DNA of 64,000 bases, taken from Larix kaempferi (taxonomy: Eukaryota; Streptophyta; Pinopsida; Pinales; Pinaceae). A program made the position numbers and the translations under genes. Positions 25,010 through 35,735 of the stretch are shown piece by piece. Within the stretch, counting starts at the first letter, position 1; each line of letters starts with the position of its first letter. The notes under the pieces were generated by a model, which saw nothing but the letters and a program-made list of their open reading frames with translations, made no database searches and was not told where the DNA came from. The stretch lies in contig BSBM01000643.1 of NCBI GenBank assembly GCA_027924585.1, forward strand, positions 19,951,001 through 20,015,000. Direction: 5' to 3'.

Positions 25010-26343
25010 CCTTCAATTGTCCTCTATATATTCATATTCCTAAGAAAAATACTAAATTTCAACCCTCCAATTTGAAGGGTGTTTTTGTTGGATATAGTGA
25101 GTCCTCCAAGGCTTACAAGTTCTACTTTTTTTCATATCAGAATATAGTAGTGAGCTACGATGTGAAGTTTGGTGAGGATGTATTGTCCTCAAGGTCTCAG
25201 AGCCTATAAACAGAGGTTGAGGAAGAAACACTTGTTGTCCCTAAGTTGATCTATAGATATCAAAAATTTCATAATCAGATCAACAAGTTTTGAAAGGTGG
25301 AATTGATGCTTCAGTAACTTCCAATTCAGCCATTAATCTTAGGTGGCTTATTGGCACATTGTAGGATGCACAAGAGCAAGTTGGATCTCCAAAAGACATA
25401 TTTTTAAGTCATCCCCCTAAAAATTTTTGAATTATGTTGAATTGATGTCTTCCATCATTGATGCAGAGCCCTAGAGTTATGAGGTGCTAGTGAGTGAGAA
25501 AGTATAACTCCATCATGGAGAATCATGTTTGGGAGATTATCCTCATACCAGTGGGAAAGCCAATGATTGACCCTCGGTGATTATACAAGGTGAAGCATGC
25601 AACAAATGGCAGCATAAGGAAGTACAAGGCTCAATTTGTAGAAATTATTATCATAGAGAGAGGGAGTTGACTATGAGATGTTTGCTCCAGTTGTGAGGTA
25701 TACTTCCATCAAGCCCATTATGTCTTTGGCATCAACTTTTGGTTGGCATTTATATTAGATGGATCATAGATGCAAAGACAAGGTTTCTTAATATTCTAAT
25801 TGAGAAGAAAATAAACATCAATTACCAAAGAGGCTTAAGGTGCATGGGTGACAGACACATGTATGCAAATTAAAGAAGTTTGTTTACGAGTACTTGGTAA
25901 ATTTAGACCTGATGTGCTTGTTTTGGTCTTATATGTAGATGACTTGATACTTACAGGTAGTTTTGAAAATCTTGTAGCATGGTGGAAGACAAAGTTGGCA
26001 AGGGAGTTCAGCATGAACAGCATTGGCCTTATGCACTATATCATGGGCATCGAGGTCTACCACGGTACATGTGAGCTCTTTCTTGGACAAGGGAAGTACA
26101 TAGTAGATATCTTGAACTAGTTTCAAATGATGAATTGTAACCTTTGGCCACTCCAATTATTCCAAATCTAGAGTTACATGTCGACTTAGATTCAAATTTG
26201 GTATATCCTTTTCTGTATAGACAATTGATTGGTTCCCTTATGTATATGGTGAATCTGAAACTTGATATTTGTTTTGTAGTGAACACCTTGAGCCAATGCA
26301 TGGTTGAGCCAAGGTAGATTCATTTGGTTGCTACAAAGCATGT
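25010..26343 (+). pseudogene. Copia-1 end of integrase and reverse transcriptase
   Basis: The first codons continue the copia integrase core (CPLYIHIPKK, then GVFVGYSESSKAY near 25081-25116). The RT starts near 25440 in scattered frames, with a recognisable KAQF block near 25626. The catalytic motif LYVDDLILTG is near 25929-25958, then LMHYIMGIEV near 26029-26058 and a QLIGSLMYMVN block near 26222-26254. Several stops and shifts interrupt it. It ends inside the RNase H region, where the TIR elements inserted. RT would copy the element RNA in the particle; this copy is dead. Confidence 0.85.
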
Positions 26344-26351
26344 GTTTCAAT

Positions 26352-26743
26352 CACTGTAGTCAGACTCGAACTCGATAAATACTCGGCTGGCTTGGGACTC
26401 AGCAGACTCGGCGACTCGGATAAGACTCGGCAAATATGAAAAATATGAAAAAAAATTTAAAATGTGGTAACTTTTAAGCACAAAAAACATAGATAATGAC
26501 ATTTCTAATCCATATAAATTATAAAAACAATAAATAAATTACATAAAAACAAAATTACAAATAGTTTAAAAATTAAAACAAAACTTAATTACAAAAAAAA
26601 CTTAATTAAAAATTTAAAACAAAACTTAATTTAAAAGTTAAAACATGACTTAATTAAAAATTTAAAATTTAAAAAAACTAAAATATTTAAACTTTAAAAC
26701 TTTAATCTTTAAAAATATTATTTTAAATTAAAATTTAAAATTT

Positions 26744-26790
<47 letters not shown>

Positions 26791-27414
26791 TTGTTATGTT
26801 GTATCTCGAGGCTCGATTGAGCCTTTTGGCAACCTGTGGAGGCTGCCTACAGGCCGTGATGGCTATGTAGGCAGCCTCCACGGGCTTCCAAAAGGCCCAA
26901 TCGTGCCTCGAGATACAACATAACAATGAAAAAAAAAAAAAATTAATTTTAAATTTTAATTTAAAATAATATTTTTAAAGATTAAAGTTTTAAAGTTTAA
27001 ATATTTTAGTTTTTTTAAATTTTTAATTTTTAATTAAGTCATGTTTTGGTAGCCTGTGGAGGTTGCCTACACGGCCATCACGGCCTGTAGGCAACCTCCA
27101 CAAGCTTCCAAAAGCCCCGATAGGGCCGCCAACTGATAGTAGATACATAAAAAACAAGCCAACGTGGAACAGAAATAGCCACCGCGCGTTCCCGCCAAAA
27201 ACAAGCCAATGTGGAACAGAGTAGGGCTTTCCGGCGGGTGACACGGACTCGCGAGTTCCGGCGAGTATCTGCGAGTAGGGCGAGTTCCGGTGAGTGTAAG
27301 CGAGTAGGGCGAGTCGCGAGTTTGGGCAGCAAGTCTGTGGCGAGTAACCGGTCCAGCTGCCACTCGGGCAAACTCTGCCAAACTCGCGAGTCTCTGTCGA
27401 GTCTAACTACACTA
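26352..27414. mobile_element. hAT-like non-autonomous element, 8-bp TSD GTTTCAAT
   Basis: Flanked by GTTTCAAT at 26344-26351 and 27415-27422. Terminal inverted repeats CACTGTAGTCAGACTCG and TAGTGTAGTTAGACTCG (right end, reverse complement) match at 14 of 17 positions. Both subterminal regions are full of an ACTCG(G/C) word, as expected of hAT transposase-binding repeats. There is no transposase; the centre is a large palindrome (26640-27047). Frames here, such as those at 27067-27468, are shadows. The superfamily call rests on the 8-bp duplication, terminal repeats and subterminal words, not on a protein. Confidence 0.75.
26640..27047. repeat. 408-bp palindrome with about 200-bp arms
   Basis: The left arm begins AAAACATGACTTAATTA and the right arm ends TAATTAAGTCATGTTTT. 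AT-rich outer arms enclose GC-richer inner arms (ATGTTGTATCTCGAGG at about 26797 and CCTCGAGATACAACAT at about 26909). A TA microsatellite (about 26759-26787) sits in the left arm only. A second, smaller hairpin follows at about 27050-27110 using related words (GCCTGTGGAGGTTGCC / GGCAACCTCCAC). A transcript would form long double-stranded RNA. Confidence 0.85.
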
Positions 27415-27422
27415 GTTTCAAT

Positions 27423-27635
27423 CAATGTTGCAAATATCATGTCGGGAAATATATCACCGAGGGTCTAGAAAGAAACTTATCAAAAATATCGGGGAAAATA
27501 TCAAGAATTATTAGAAAATATCAGCAAAAATAAACTTAGACCTGAAGAGTTATGAAAATATCGAACAAATCAGCAACACAAAAAACTCGAGAGAAATCGG
27601 AAATATCAAGAAACTCAGAGATATTTGTAACATTG
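27423..27635. mobile_element. 213-bp MITE with 16-bp terminal inverted repeats
   Basis: Left end CAATGTTGCAAATATC and right end GATATTTGTAACATTG are inverted with one mismatch. The interior repeats an AATATC(G) word at least eight times. It sits within copia-1 RNase H: the right flank starts GTTTCGCC and the left GTTTCAAT, so a target duplication is only partly preserved (five of eight). The hAT-like element at 26352 inserted exactly at its left edge. Confidence 0.7.
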
Positions 27636-28107
27636 GTTTCGCCTACTTGAAAGGCACAATGCATCATGGTCTAAGGTAAGTAGTGGATGGTGAGTTGATG
27701 ATGTGCATGTTTATGTGGATTCATTGGGCTGGAGATATAGGTGGTAGGAAGAGTACTTCAGGGTTCTGATCTAGATTGGGTTCATGAGGCGCTTAGTTCA
27801 ATAGGGATAGAGTACATGGCAGCCAATTCTAGTTGTGAGGTCAACTAGCTTAGCAAGTTGATAGCAACATTGACTAATCAGATGATGAAGCCTATTGTGG
27901 TACATTGTGACAATCATAGTTAAATTAAACTCCCATAATTCAATATTTCATGACCACTCCAAGCACATAGATATCCAATATCATTTCCCTAGAAATACAG
28001 TTCAGATGGGGGCAATGGTTCTTAAGTATGTTCCTTTGGATTTGTAAAGAAGACATCTTGAGGATGCCTTTGGCAAAGGGGAAGTTCGACATGTTCAGGA
28101 TGAGACT
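27636..28107 (+). pseudogene. Copia-1 RNase H, degenerate
   Basis: Resumes with the YLKGTMHHG block that follows RT in copia elements, and runs through decayed matches to the RNase H domain (GGRKST near 27745, then a DNHS-type and SKHIDIQYH-type stretch near 27910-28000). Stops and small shifts make it non-functional. It ends at the AGACT target duplication (28103-28107), where copia-2 inserted. The last copia-1 codons continue at 45810-45843. Confidence 0.75.
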
Positions 28108-28555
28108 TGTTGATGTTATAGCTATGTGAGGCATCCTCACTAGCCCAGTCGACATAAAGAAGAAGAATAAATAATAAATGTAATTTTATATTGTAAAAGG
28201 ACAAGTCGGCCTAGTGAAGTAATTTTGAGAAAAAGTAATGTATAAATAGGAATGTTACTCCTCTCATTTCATTCACTCTCACCAAGCAAGTTCGCTCAAG
28301 AAAGGAAGTTCGCATTTTCTGGGTCCTAGAAGACTAGTGGACCTGATTTCTGGGGCATTGACTCATTTTGTATTTTTTTATCTTCTTTGTACTAAATCTC
28401 AGAGTAAGAAAGGGTTGTTGGGTTTTTCCTGAGTTTGGGTTTTCCCAGGGTAAAGTGTTGTCTATTGTCTCTATTGTTTTTGTGCGTAGTTGTTCTCTCA
28501 GTGATCCTTTTTATTGCTTATATATATTATGCTGCCATAAGTGAAAACATTAACA
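28108..28555 (+). mobile_element. 5' LTR of copia-2 with TATA box and primer site
   Basis: 448 bp, start TGTTGATGTT, end TTAACA. TATAAATAGG promoter box at 28241-28250. The adjoining primer-binding site at 28556-28567 reads TGGTTTCAAAGC, two changes from the usual TGGTATCAGAGC, which may already impair priming. Confidence 0.9.
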
Positions 28556-28917
28556 TGGTTTCAAAGCTATGCTGAAAGAGATAATTGTCAGGAACTAGGG
28601 TTTGAAGTTTCTCCAACTTCCAACCATCAATTTGGTTTGATCTTACCTTCATTGAGCTCACCTCAGCAAGGAAAAAAAATTCTGTCCAAGCAGAATTTTA
28701 TTCTGACAATTCTCAATTTTGACCTAATTTCTAAGGTTGGTGCAGAATTAGGGTTTGTTGGTTTTTAATGACTTGACCACAGATTTGGAAGAAAGGAGGC
28801 TCATCCAACTCGCCTTAGGAGGGCGAATTCATCTGTGGAAGTGGTTTTCTCAAAATCCAAAATTCATTTTTGACCTAGCTCATGCTAGGGTTTCTGCATA
28901 TCCAATACCCATTCAAA

Positions 28918-29864
28918 ATGTCAAGCATCAAGGTTGAAGATAGGCTTGATGGAGCATCAAACTACTACTCATGGAAGTCTAGAGTGCTTATTGCTCTAGA
29001 AGAAAATGATTTACTAAACTTTGCCGCAGAAGGAGTGACAGAACCAGTAGAAGCTTTAGAGAAGACTCAATGGAAGAAGAATGATGCCAAGGCAAGGAGG
29101 ATACTAATAGATTCAGTGAAGGATCAATTGATTCCTCAGATTTCTCAGAAGAAGACAGCAAAGGAAATGTTTGATTCATTGAAGAAGTTGTTTGAGAACA
29201 CAAACATTAATAGGGATCTCGCCCTAAGGCAACAACTCTCAAGCATCAAGATGTCTAGATTAGACACCATAGCTTCATACTTCATGAAAATCATAGAAGT
29301 AAAGGACAAATTGGAAAAAATAGGTGAAGTTATTGCAGACAGAGAATTGGTCATGATGACCTTGAATTGTCTCCCTCAATATTAGGAACCCTTCATCCGA
29401 AGTATATCGTGAAGATCAGAACTACCCAATTTTGAAAGAATATGGTCAAACTGTACACAAGAAGAAACAAGACTTCTGATGAGAGGCAAGATTTAAGAAC
29501 CTCGTGAAGAACATCAAGCTCTCATCACACATACCAAGAAGAGAGGAAAGAGGAACTTTGGACGAAAAGACAAGGGTAGAAGATCAAGTCCTAATCCTTA
29601 TCAAAGGAAGAAGAAGGACATGTCGAAGGTTCAATGCTATAAATGCAGAAAGTTTGGCCACTTCAAAAGCCAATGTAATTCACAAAAGAGGAAATAACAT
29701 ACCTCAGCAGCTGATGAGGATGAAGAAACTCAACCAAAGAAATTGAAGAAGACAGAAGAAGAATTCTTCATTTCAGCTTTATCAGGTATTGTTCCTACTG
29801 ATAATAATGTTTGGTTGTTGGATAGTGGTGCCTCTAAACACATGACAGGTTACAAGGAGTTTCT
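28918..29864 (+). pseudogene. gag: Copia-2 Gag and protease start
   Basis: The likely Gag start is ATG 28918, since upstream codons in the frame do not match Gag. Typical copia capsid sequence (YYSWKSRV, then AKEMFDSLKKLFENT and MSRLDTIASYFMKI) runs to a stop near 29383. Downstream the frame is broken, but a zinc knuckle CYKCRKFGHFKSQC is encoded near 29636-29677 and the protease active site WLLDSGASKHMTGY near 29814-29855. The fragment stops at the TTTCT target duplication (29860-29864). Gag and protease would normally be one polyprotein with the integrase region that resumes after 32931. Confidence 0.85.
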
Positions 29865-30617
29865 TGTTAGGATATTCCTATACTCCATCCTAGTCCCAAC
29901 AGTATTTTGATCATTTACATTTTCAGTCTTGCATGCATTCTAGACATCAGTCCAGCACCTAGCCCTCAGTTAGCCAGCCCCTGAGAGCTTCTCTCATATC
30001 AGTTTTAGCCCTCCTAGAGCTTAGTGTTCCCTTCCTCCTTGATTTAAGGAAGCCACTCATCCTTTCTCACCTACCAGTCCAGTTTACTTCAGTTATCCAC
30101 CAGTCTTTCCTTGATTTGAGGCCACACTGACTCCTCACTGTTGTTATCACTCTGATTGACCTCCGATGAGACATGACTACCTGTTCTGACTCCAGTTAGC
30201 TCCTCATGCGCCGTCCACTGATCCTCCTTTATTCAGTTAGTGTCTCCATGTGCCAGTTACATTCAGTTACACCTACCACACTCAGTTTGACTCAGTTTGA
30301 CTGACGGTTGACAGTTACTTGTGCATTAATGACTCCACCGATGACACTCCAGTGATCTTTTGATCACTCCATGAAGGCTAATTCGAATTGCCACCTTAGG
30401 CATTCGAATCCTCATGCATTGTACTATTTATTTGTCCATATTGTGATTAATTAACTAGTGTGTGTGAAGTATTTTTGCTTCTATCCGAGTTCTACTGTAT
30501 TATTATTCTGTTGCTCATTATACTGCATTGACCACTCTTTTTCTATTTTCCTGCTTAATCATAATTACTCTTGTGAGGTATACATCATCTCTTAGATCTG
30601 TTGTGAGGATTTTCACA
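29865..30617 (+). mobile_element. 5' LTR of the 3.06-kb element
   Basis: 753 bp, TGTTAGGATA to TTTCACA. CAGT-rich and pyrimidine-rich in its first half. An inverted TTCGAA pair brackets a short stem near 30380-30410. No clear TATA box; TATTTATTTG near 30426 is the best candidate. Confidence 0.9.
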
Positions 30618-31993
30618 TGGTATCAGAGCATGTTGAGAGTATTGTTTATCTCCATTCTTTAGAGTTTTTTGCAGGTTATTACCAAGATTTCGAGTGCAGC
30701 AGTTGCAGCAGTTTCTGCATCTTTGCAGCAGTAGCAGTTGCAGATATTCTCTATTGTTTTTGTAGGTCTTCTACAACTTCCATGTATTCATCAGGAATTA
30801 CTCCTCTTTCTCCATTCAACTATGATGAATGGAAACCACAAATGATAGCACATTTGAAGAGACATGGTCTCTTTGATTATTGTTTTGAAAGAGAGTTTGA
30901 ATCCTATGGTGAAGAGTATGACTGGTTAAGTAAAGGTGAACAAGCTTGTGTAGTCATGAGTTATGCTATGTCTCTATGCATGGTATATGACCTCCCTAAT
31001 ATTTCATCTCCAAAAAGGATATGGGATTACCTGGATGAAAGATTTGATAGACAGAATGAAGGAATTGGTCCCACTTTCGAGAACAAGCAAAGTGATGCAT
31101 TCACCCTCCTTGATGATCTCATTGATCATGAACTAGTATCAACCACATCTCATATTGAAGTTGTCCACAAAGAACCTGTAGATTCTACACTCATGCTCCA
31201 ACTTTCTTCTCTTTCTGTGCCAGCTCACACTCTAGATATTGCAGAAGGTCCTAAATCCTCTCTTGCACCAGAGTATGTTGGTTTGCATCATGATCACATG
31301 ATTATTTCGGAGGTAAAATCAGCTATTGGAGGTAATGCATTCGCCCTCCTCAAGCAATCACCTCTTATTTACTACTATATGATCATTATTTCATGCTTTC
31401 AGAAGGTTATTGAAGAATATGGCCATTGCCACCCGCTTGGGATAATTTCTCATGCATCCACTAGTTTTGATCTCACCTCTTATGGTTCAAAGGAGATCTC
31501 AAGAAACCATTGCCATTCGCTTGGGATAATTTCTCATGCATTTACTGGTTTTGATCTCACCTCTTATGGTTCAAAGGAGGTCTCAAGAAACCATGATTCA
31601 AGTCTTGGATCTAATTTGGATCCTAAGCAAACACTACTTGAGATCATTTCTCATGCATATGATGGTTTTGATCTCACCCCTGCTGATTCAAAGGAGATCT
31701 CAAGAAACTATTCATCAAGTCTTAAATCTGATTTGGATTTCAAGCAATCATTATTATTTGATGGTTTATTTTGGCATAATCTCACCCATGATGGTTCGAA
31801 GGAGAAGACAAAACACTATCTACATATTCATGTTTTTGATCCTACCTCAACTGATTCGAATCACAGGTTCAAGGATCATCCTCATACTTTTGGATTTGTT
31901 CTCATCACATTCGATTTGAAGAGCAAGTACAAGCGCATGCTTTTTGAGCATGATCCACTTCTTTCCAAGAAGAAGATACCTCCAGACATGTGA
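30617..31993 (+). CDS. Intact Gag-like ORF with internal repeats (458 codons)
   Basis: Uninterrupted from an ATG spanning the LTR/primer-site junction (30617), with a second in-frame ATG at 30782 that better fits a Gag start (MYSSGITPLSPFNYDEWK). Residues ~55-160 resemble the N-terminal part of copia Gag: the NYDEWKPQMIAHL block, an acidic W-containing segment, then PKRIWDYLDERF. The rest has no match I know. A 28-residue unit (84 bp, starts 31437 and 31521) holding FDLTSYGSKE and SRNH is repeated about three to four times, the last copies diverged and at longer spacing. There is no zinc knuckle, DSGA protease or YVDD. A structural protein acting with another element's enzymes is inference. 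Confidence 0.75.
   Translation: MVSEHVESIVYLHSLEFFAGYYQDFECSSCSSFCIFAAVAVADILYCFCRSSTTSMYSSGITPLSPFNYDEWKPQMIAHLKRHGLFDYCFEREFESYGEEYDWLSKGEQACVVMSYAMSLCMVYDLPNISSPKRIWDYLDERFDRQNEGIGPTFENKQSDAFTLLDDLIDHELVSTTSHIEVVHKEPVDSTLMLQLSSLSVPAHTLDIAEGPKSSLAPEYVGLHHDHMIISEVKSAIGGNAFALLKQSPLIYYYMIIISCFQKVIEEYGHCHPLGIISHASTSFDLTSYGSKEISRNHCHSLGIISHAFTGFDLTSYGSKEVSRNHDSSLGSNLDPKQTLLEIISHAYDGFDLTPADSKEISRNYSSSLKSDLDFKQSLLFDGLFWHNLTHDGSKEKTKHYLHIHVFDPTSTDSNHRFKDHPHTFGFVLITFDLKSKYKRMLFEHDPLLSKKKIPPDM
30618..30629 (+). promoter_or_regulatory. Primer-binding site of the 3.06-kb element
   Basis: Perfect TGGTATCAGAGC directly after the 5' LTR. The last LTR base (A) plus TG of this site makes an ATG that opens the ORF frame. 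Confidence 0.95.
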
Positions 31994-32161
31994 CCAAGCA
32001 TCACATCTGCTTGAGTTTGGAGCTTTTTTTTTTGTGCCTTACAGTTTGTTTTGAGGGGGGGTATTTTTCCCATGAAATTTTTCCCACTTCCTTGGTTTAT
32101 TGACTGTTATTATTCATTGTATTGGGTGACCTTTGGTCTTAGTTACCAGGGCCCGGGATGG

Positions 32162-32173
32162 ATTAAGGGGGGG
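32162..32173 (+). promoter_or_regulatory. Polypurine tract of the 3.06-kb element
   Basis: ATTAAGGGGGGG directly before the 3' LTR, the plus-strand priming site. A second G-run (TTGAGGGGGGG at about 32050) lies 110 bp upstream and could be a second tract. Confidence 0.85.
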
Positions 32174-32926
32174 TGTTAGGATATTCCTATACTCCATCCT
32201 AGTCCCACCAGTATTTTGATCATTTACATTTTCAGTCTTGCATGCATTCCAGACATCAGTCCAGTACCTAACCCTCAGTTAGCCATCCCCCGAGAGCTTC
32301 TCTCATATCAGTTTTAGCCCTCCTAGAGCTTAGTGCGCCCTTCCTCCTTGATTTAAGGAAGCCACTTGTACTTTCTCACCTACCAGTCCAGTTTACTTCA
32401 TTTATCCACCAGTCTTTCCTTGATTTGAGGCCAGACTGACTCCTCACTGTTGTTATCACTCCGATTGACCTCCGATGAGACATGACTACCTGTTCTGACT
32501 CCAGTTAGCTCCTCATGCGCCATCCACTGATCCTCCTTCATTCAGTTAGTGTCTCCATGTGCCAGTTACATTCAGTTACACCTACCACACTCAGTTAGAC
32601 TCAGTTTGACTGACGGTTGACAGTTACTTGTGCATTGATGACTCCACCGATGACACTCCAGTGATCTTTTGATCACTCCATGAAGGCTAATTCGAATTGC
32701 CACCTTAGGCATTCGAATACTCATGCATTGTAATATTTATTTGTCCATATTGTGATTAATTAACTAGTGTGTGTGAAGTATTTTTGCTTCTATCCGAGTT
32801 CTACTGTATTATTATTCTGTTGCTCAGTATACTGCATTGACCACTCTTTTTCTATTTTCCTGCTTAATCATAATTACTCTTGTGAGGTATACATCATCTC
32901 TTAGATCTGATGTGAGGATTTTCACA
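32174..32926 (+). mobile_element. 3' LTR of the 3.06-kb element
   Basis: 753 bp, the same length as the 5' LTR and alignable without gaps. Ends TTTCACA followed by the TTTCT duplication, after which copia-2 coding sequence resumes. Confidence 0.9.
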
Positions 32927-32931
32927 TTTCT

Positions 32932-35435
32932 CTCAAACCTAGAGGAGATAGAATCACATCTAAGAGGGGGTTCTTGGAGACGATACTAGATATGCAGTGA
33001 AAGGAACTGGGACTACCTCCTTTCAACTAGACTCTGGTGATTCTCTGCATTTGGGAGAAGTATTATATGTGCAAGGTATGAAAAGAAATCTTGTCTCTAT
33101 CTCAACACTAGAAGACAAGGGTTATAGAGTTGCATTCTCAGAAGGGAAGGTTCTTACATGGCACAAGAATTCCACTATCGATTATGCAAGAGTAATTGGT
33201 GTTCGTAAGAAATTTTATATAGATTGATAGTACAACCAGTTCAGGCTCTAGTACACCACTCTATCAGTATGAGTGAGCTATGGCATAGGAGACTTTCTCA
33301 CCTACACTATAGAGCTCTTCCTTCACTCAAGAAGATGGTTACAGGACTTCTCGAACTCCAAGTGGAACACAATGGCATCTGCAAAGGATGTGCACTTGGC
33401 AAAAATGCTAAGGGATCTTTTCCTAATAGCGACACCAAGTCCAAAGGAATATTAGAGTTGGTAAACTCAGACTTGTGTGGACCTATGACAGTTACATCAT
33501 TGGGAGGATTTTCATATTATGTGACTTTCATAGATGATTACTCCTGGAAGACATGGATCTATTTCTTGAAGACCAAAGAATGAGAAGAAGTTCTGAACAA
33601 GTTCAAGGAATTCAAGGCCCAGGTTGAGAACCTATCAGGGAAGAGGATCAAGGTTCTAAGGTTAGATAATGGAGGAGAATACACCTCCTCAGAATTTAAT
33701 AATTTTTGCAAGGAAACAGGAATCAAGAAGGAATACATAGTTCCTTACAACCCTCAACAAAATGGGGTAGCAAAAAGGAAGAATACATCTATAGTGGAAG
33801 CCGTCAAAGCCATGATTCATGATCAGAATCTTTCAATGTTTTTATGGGCAGAAGCTTCCAGCATTGTAGTATATGTTCAGAACAGAGGTCCACACAAAAT
33901 ACTGAAGAATGTGACTCCAAAAAAGGCCTTCATAGGTGTTAAACCAGAAGGTGGTCATCTACGAATATTTGGTTGTCCAGTATACATTCATGTACCCAAA
34001 GAAAAGAGAACAAAGCTAGAACCTTCAGGGAAGAAGGGTACATTTGTTGGGTACAGTGAATCTTCGAAGGCATATCAAATCTACATCCCAGGTCAGAGAC
34101 AGATTGAGATCAGTAGAGATGCCTCCTTCGAAGATGAGATTGCCTTCAGAAAGGTTAGGAGATCATCCTTGGATAGAGAGGAGCAAGAAGCTCCAAGATA
34201 AATGGAGTCATTACCCACTCCCCATTCAGAAGTTCAGAGGGAGCCAACAGATCTAGTAGGTTCTATAGATCCAAAGGATTTAGTTGATCCAATAGAGCCC
34301 ACAGATGTTTCCAGAGATCTTGCTATTGGCAGGAAGAGGCCCATTTGGGCTCGTCAGACTTTAGAGGATGCAGAAAAGCATGTTGCTTCCCCAGGTACAT
34401 TCAGGGAGAGCAAGAAACCTCGAAGATAGTCAGGATACGTAGCACTGATGTCCCACATTATTGATTCTGAGCCATCTAGTTATGAGGAGGCCACAAACCA
34501 GCAGGTTTGGAAAGATGCTATGATGGAAGAATATCAATCCATCATCAAGAATGACGTATGGGAAGTGGTGCCAAGACCTAAAGGGAAGTCATTTGTGACT
34601 TCTAAGTGGATCTACAAGATTAAACATGCAGCAGATGGGAGTATTGAGAAGCACAAAGCTAGATTTGTGGCTAGAGGATTCTCTCAGAAAGAGGGAGTTG
34701 ACTATGACAAGACATTTGCTCTAGTTGCACGATACACGACCATCAGATCAATCATAGCTCTAGCTTCAGCTATGGGATGGAAGCTACATCAGATGGATGT
34801 TAAAACAACCTTCCTCAACGAAGTAATTGAGGAAGAAGTCTACATTGAACAACCAGAGGGTTTTGAGATTCATGGGAAGGAGTCCCATGTGTGCAGACTG
34901 AAGAAGGCCATGTATGGCCTCAAGCAAGCACCACGAGCATGGTATGCCAGGATTGATGGATACTTGGTGAGCCTAGGATTCACCAAGAGCAAGGCAGACT
35001 CCAACCTTGACTACAAGAGTTGGACTGCAAGGTTGAGAATGACAGACCATTGATACTAGTACTATATGTTGATGATTTGTTTCTCACAGGAGATGAGAAA
35101 CTTATCGAATGGTGCAAGAAGATGCTAGCCTTTGAGTTCGAGATGAAGGATCTTGGTCTGATGCATTATTTCTTAGATTTGGAGGTGTGGCAGAGACATG
35201 ATGAGATTTTATTGAGTCAAGGAAAATATACCATTGATATCTTGAAGAGATTTGGCATGATGGACTGCAAGTCCATTCATACACCTATGGAGATAAACCT
35301 TAAGAAGTTGAGTGACTCAGCTTCCGAGTCAGAGTTGATAGATCCTACCATGTACAGCCAGCTGATCGGTTCACTAATGTATCTAGTTAACACTAGACCA
35401 GATATATGCTTTGCAATGAGTGCTCTCAATTAGTT
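32932..35435 (+). pseudogene. pol: Copia-2 integrase and reverse transcriptase
   Basis: After the insert: end of protease, then the integrase zinc module (LWHRRLSHLHYR ... CKGCALGK, about 33271-33411), core with SDLCGP and RLDNGGEY, then FVGYSESSKAY near 34045. In QNGVxxRKN the expected catalytic Glu is Lys (codon AAA at 33773-33775). RT runs from about 34470 (KNDVWEVVPRP, HKARFVARGFSQ, MYGLKQAPRAW) to LYVDDLFLTG near 35059-35088. A 14-base insertion near 35010-35024 shifts the frame just before YVDD. Stops at 33581, 34199 and 34427 also break it. It ends at the TATGT duplication of the next insert. The layout is the normal copia order. Confidence 0.9.
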
Positions 35436-35735
35436 TATGTTGTTGAATATGATTGTCATTGATGTCAAAGGAGTTCAATAATGACAAAGGAATAACCAAG
35501 GACATGATGGCAGGGCAAACTCAGTGAAAGACAAAGGAATGACAAAGGAAGTGATGACATGGCATGTATGATGATGTGGCATGTGTGATGAAGCTGGAAA
35601 GACACTTGATGGTGTTCTGGTGCTATCATTAAGTCAGTGTTGCAATCTGATATCATTTTGGAAAAATATGGCAAGTTTGTGAAACTTTGGAAATTGACTA
35701 AGTATGAAAAAATTAGTCAAAACTGCTCTAAGAGA

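Larger units (their letters stand above)
29865..32926 (+). mobile_element. 3.06-kb non-autonomous LTR element with an intact ORF, TSD TTTCT
   Basis: Two 753-bp LTRs (29865-30617 and 32174-32926), TTTCT duplications (29860-29864, 32927-32931), a perfect TGGTATCAGAGC primer site at 30618-30629, and a polypurine tract at 32162-32173. The internal 1.56 kb holds a single ORF and no protease, integrase, RT or RNase H. Mobilisation must depend on enzymes from another copia element. It sits exactly between protease and integrase of copia-2. LTRs differ at about 22 of 753 positions by my count. Confidence 0.9.

Noticed and set aside
27023-27468. Several 70-120-codon frames on both strands
   Set aside because: Overlap the right subterminal ACTCG repeats of the hAT-like element; repeat-driven openings.
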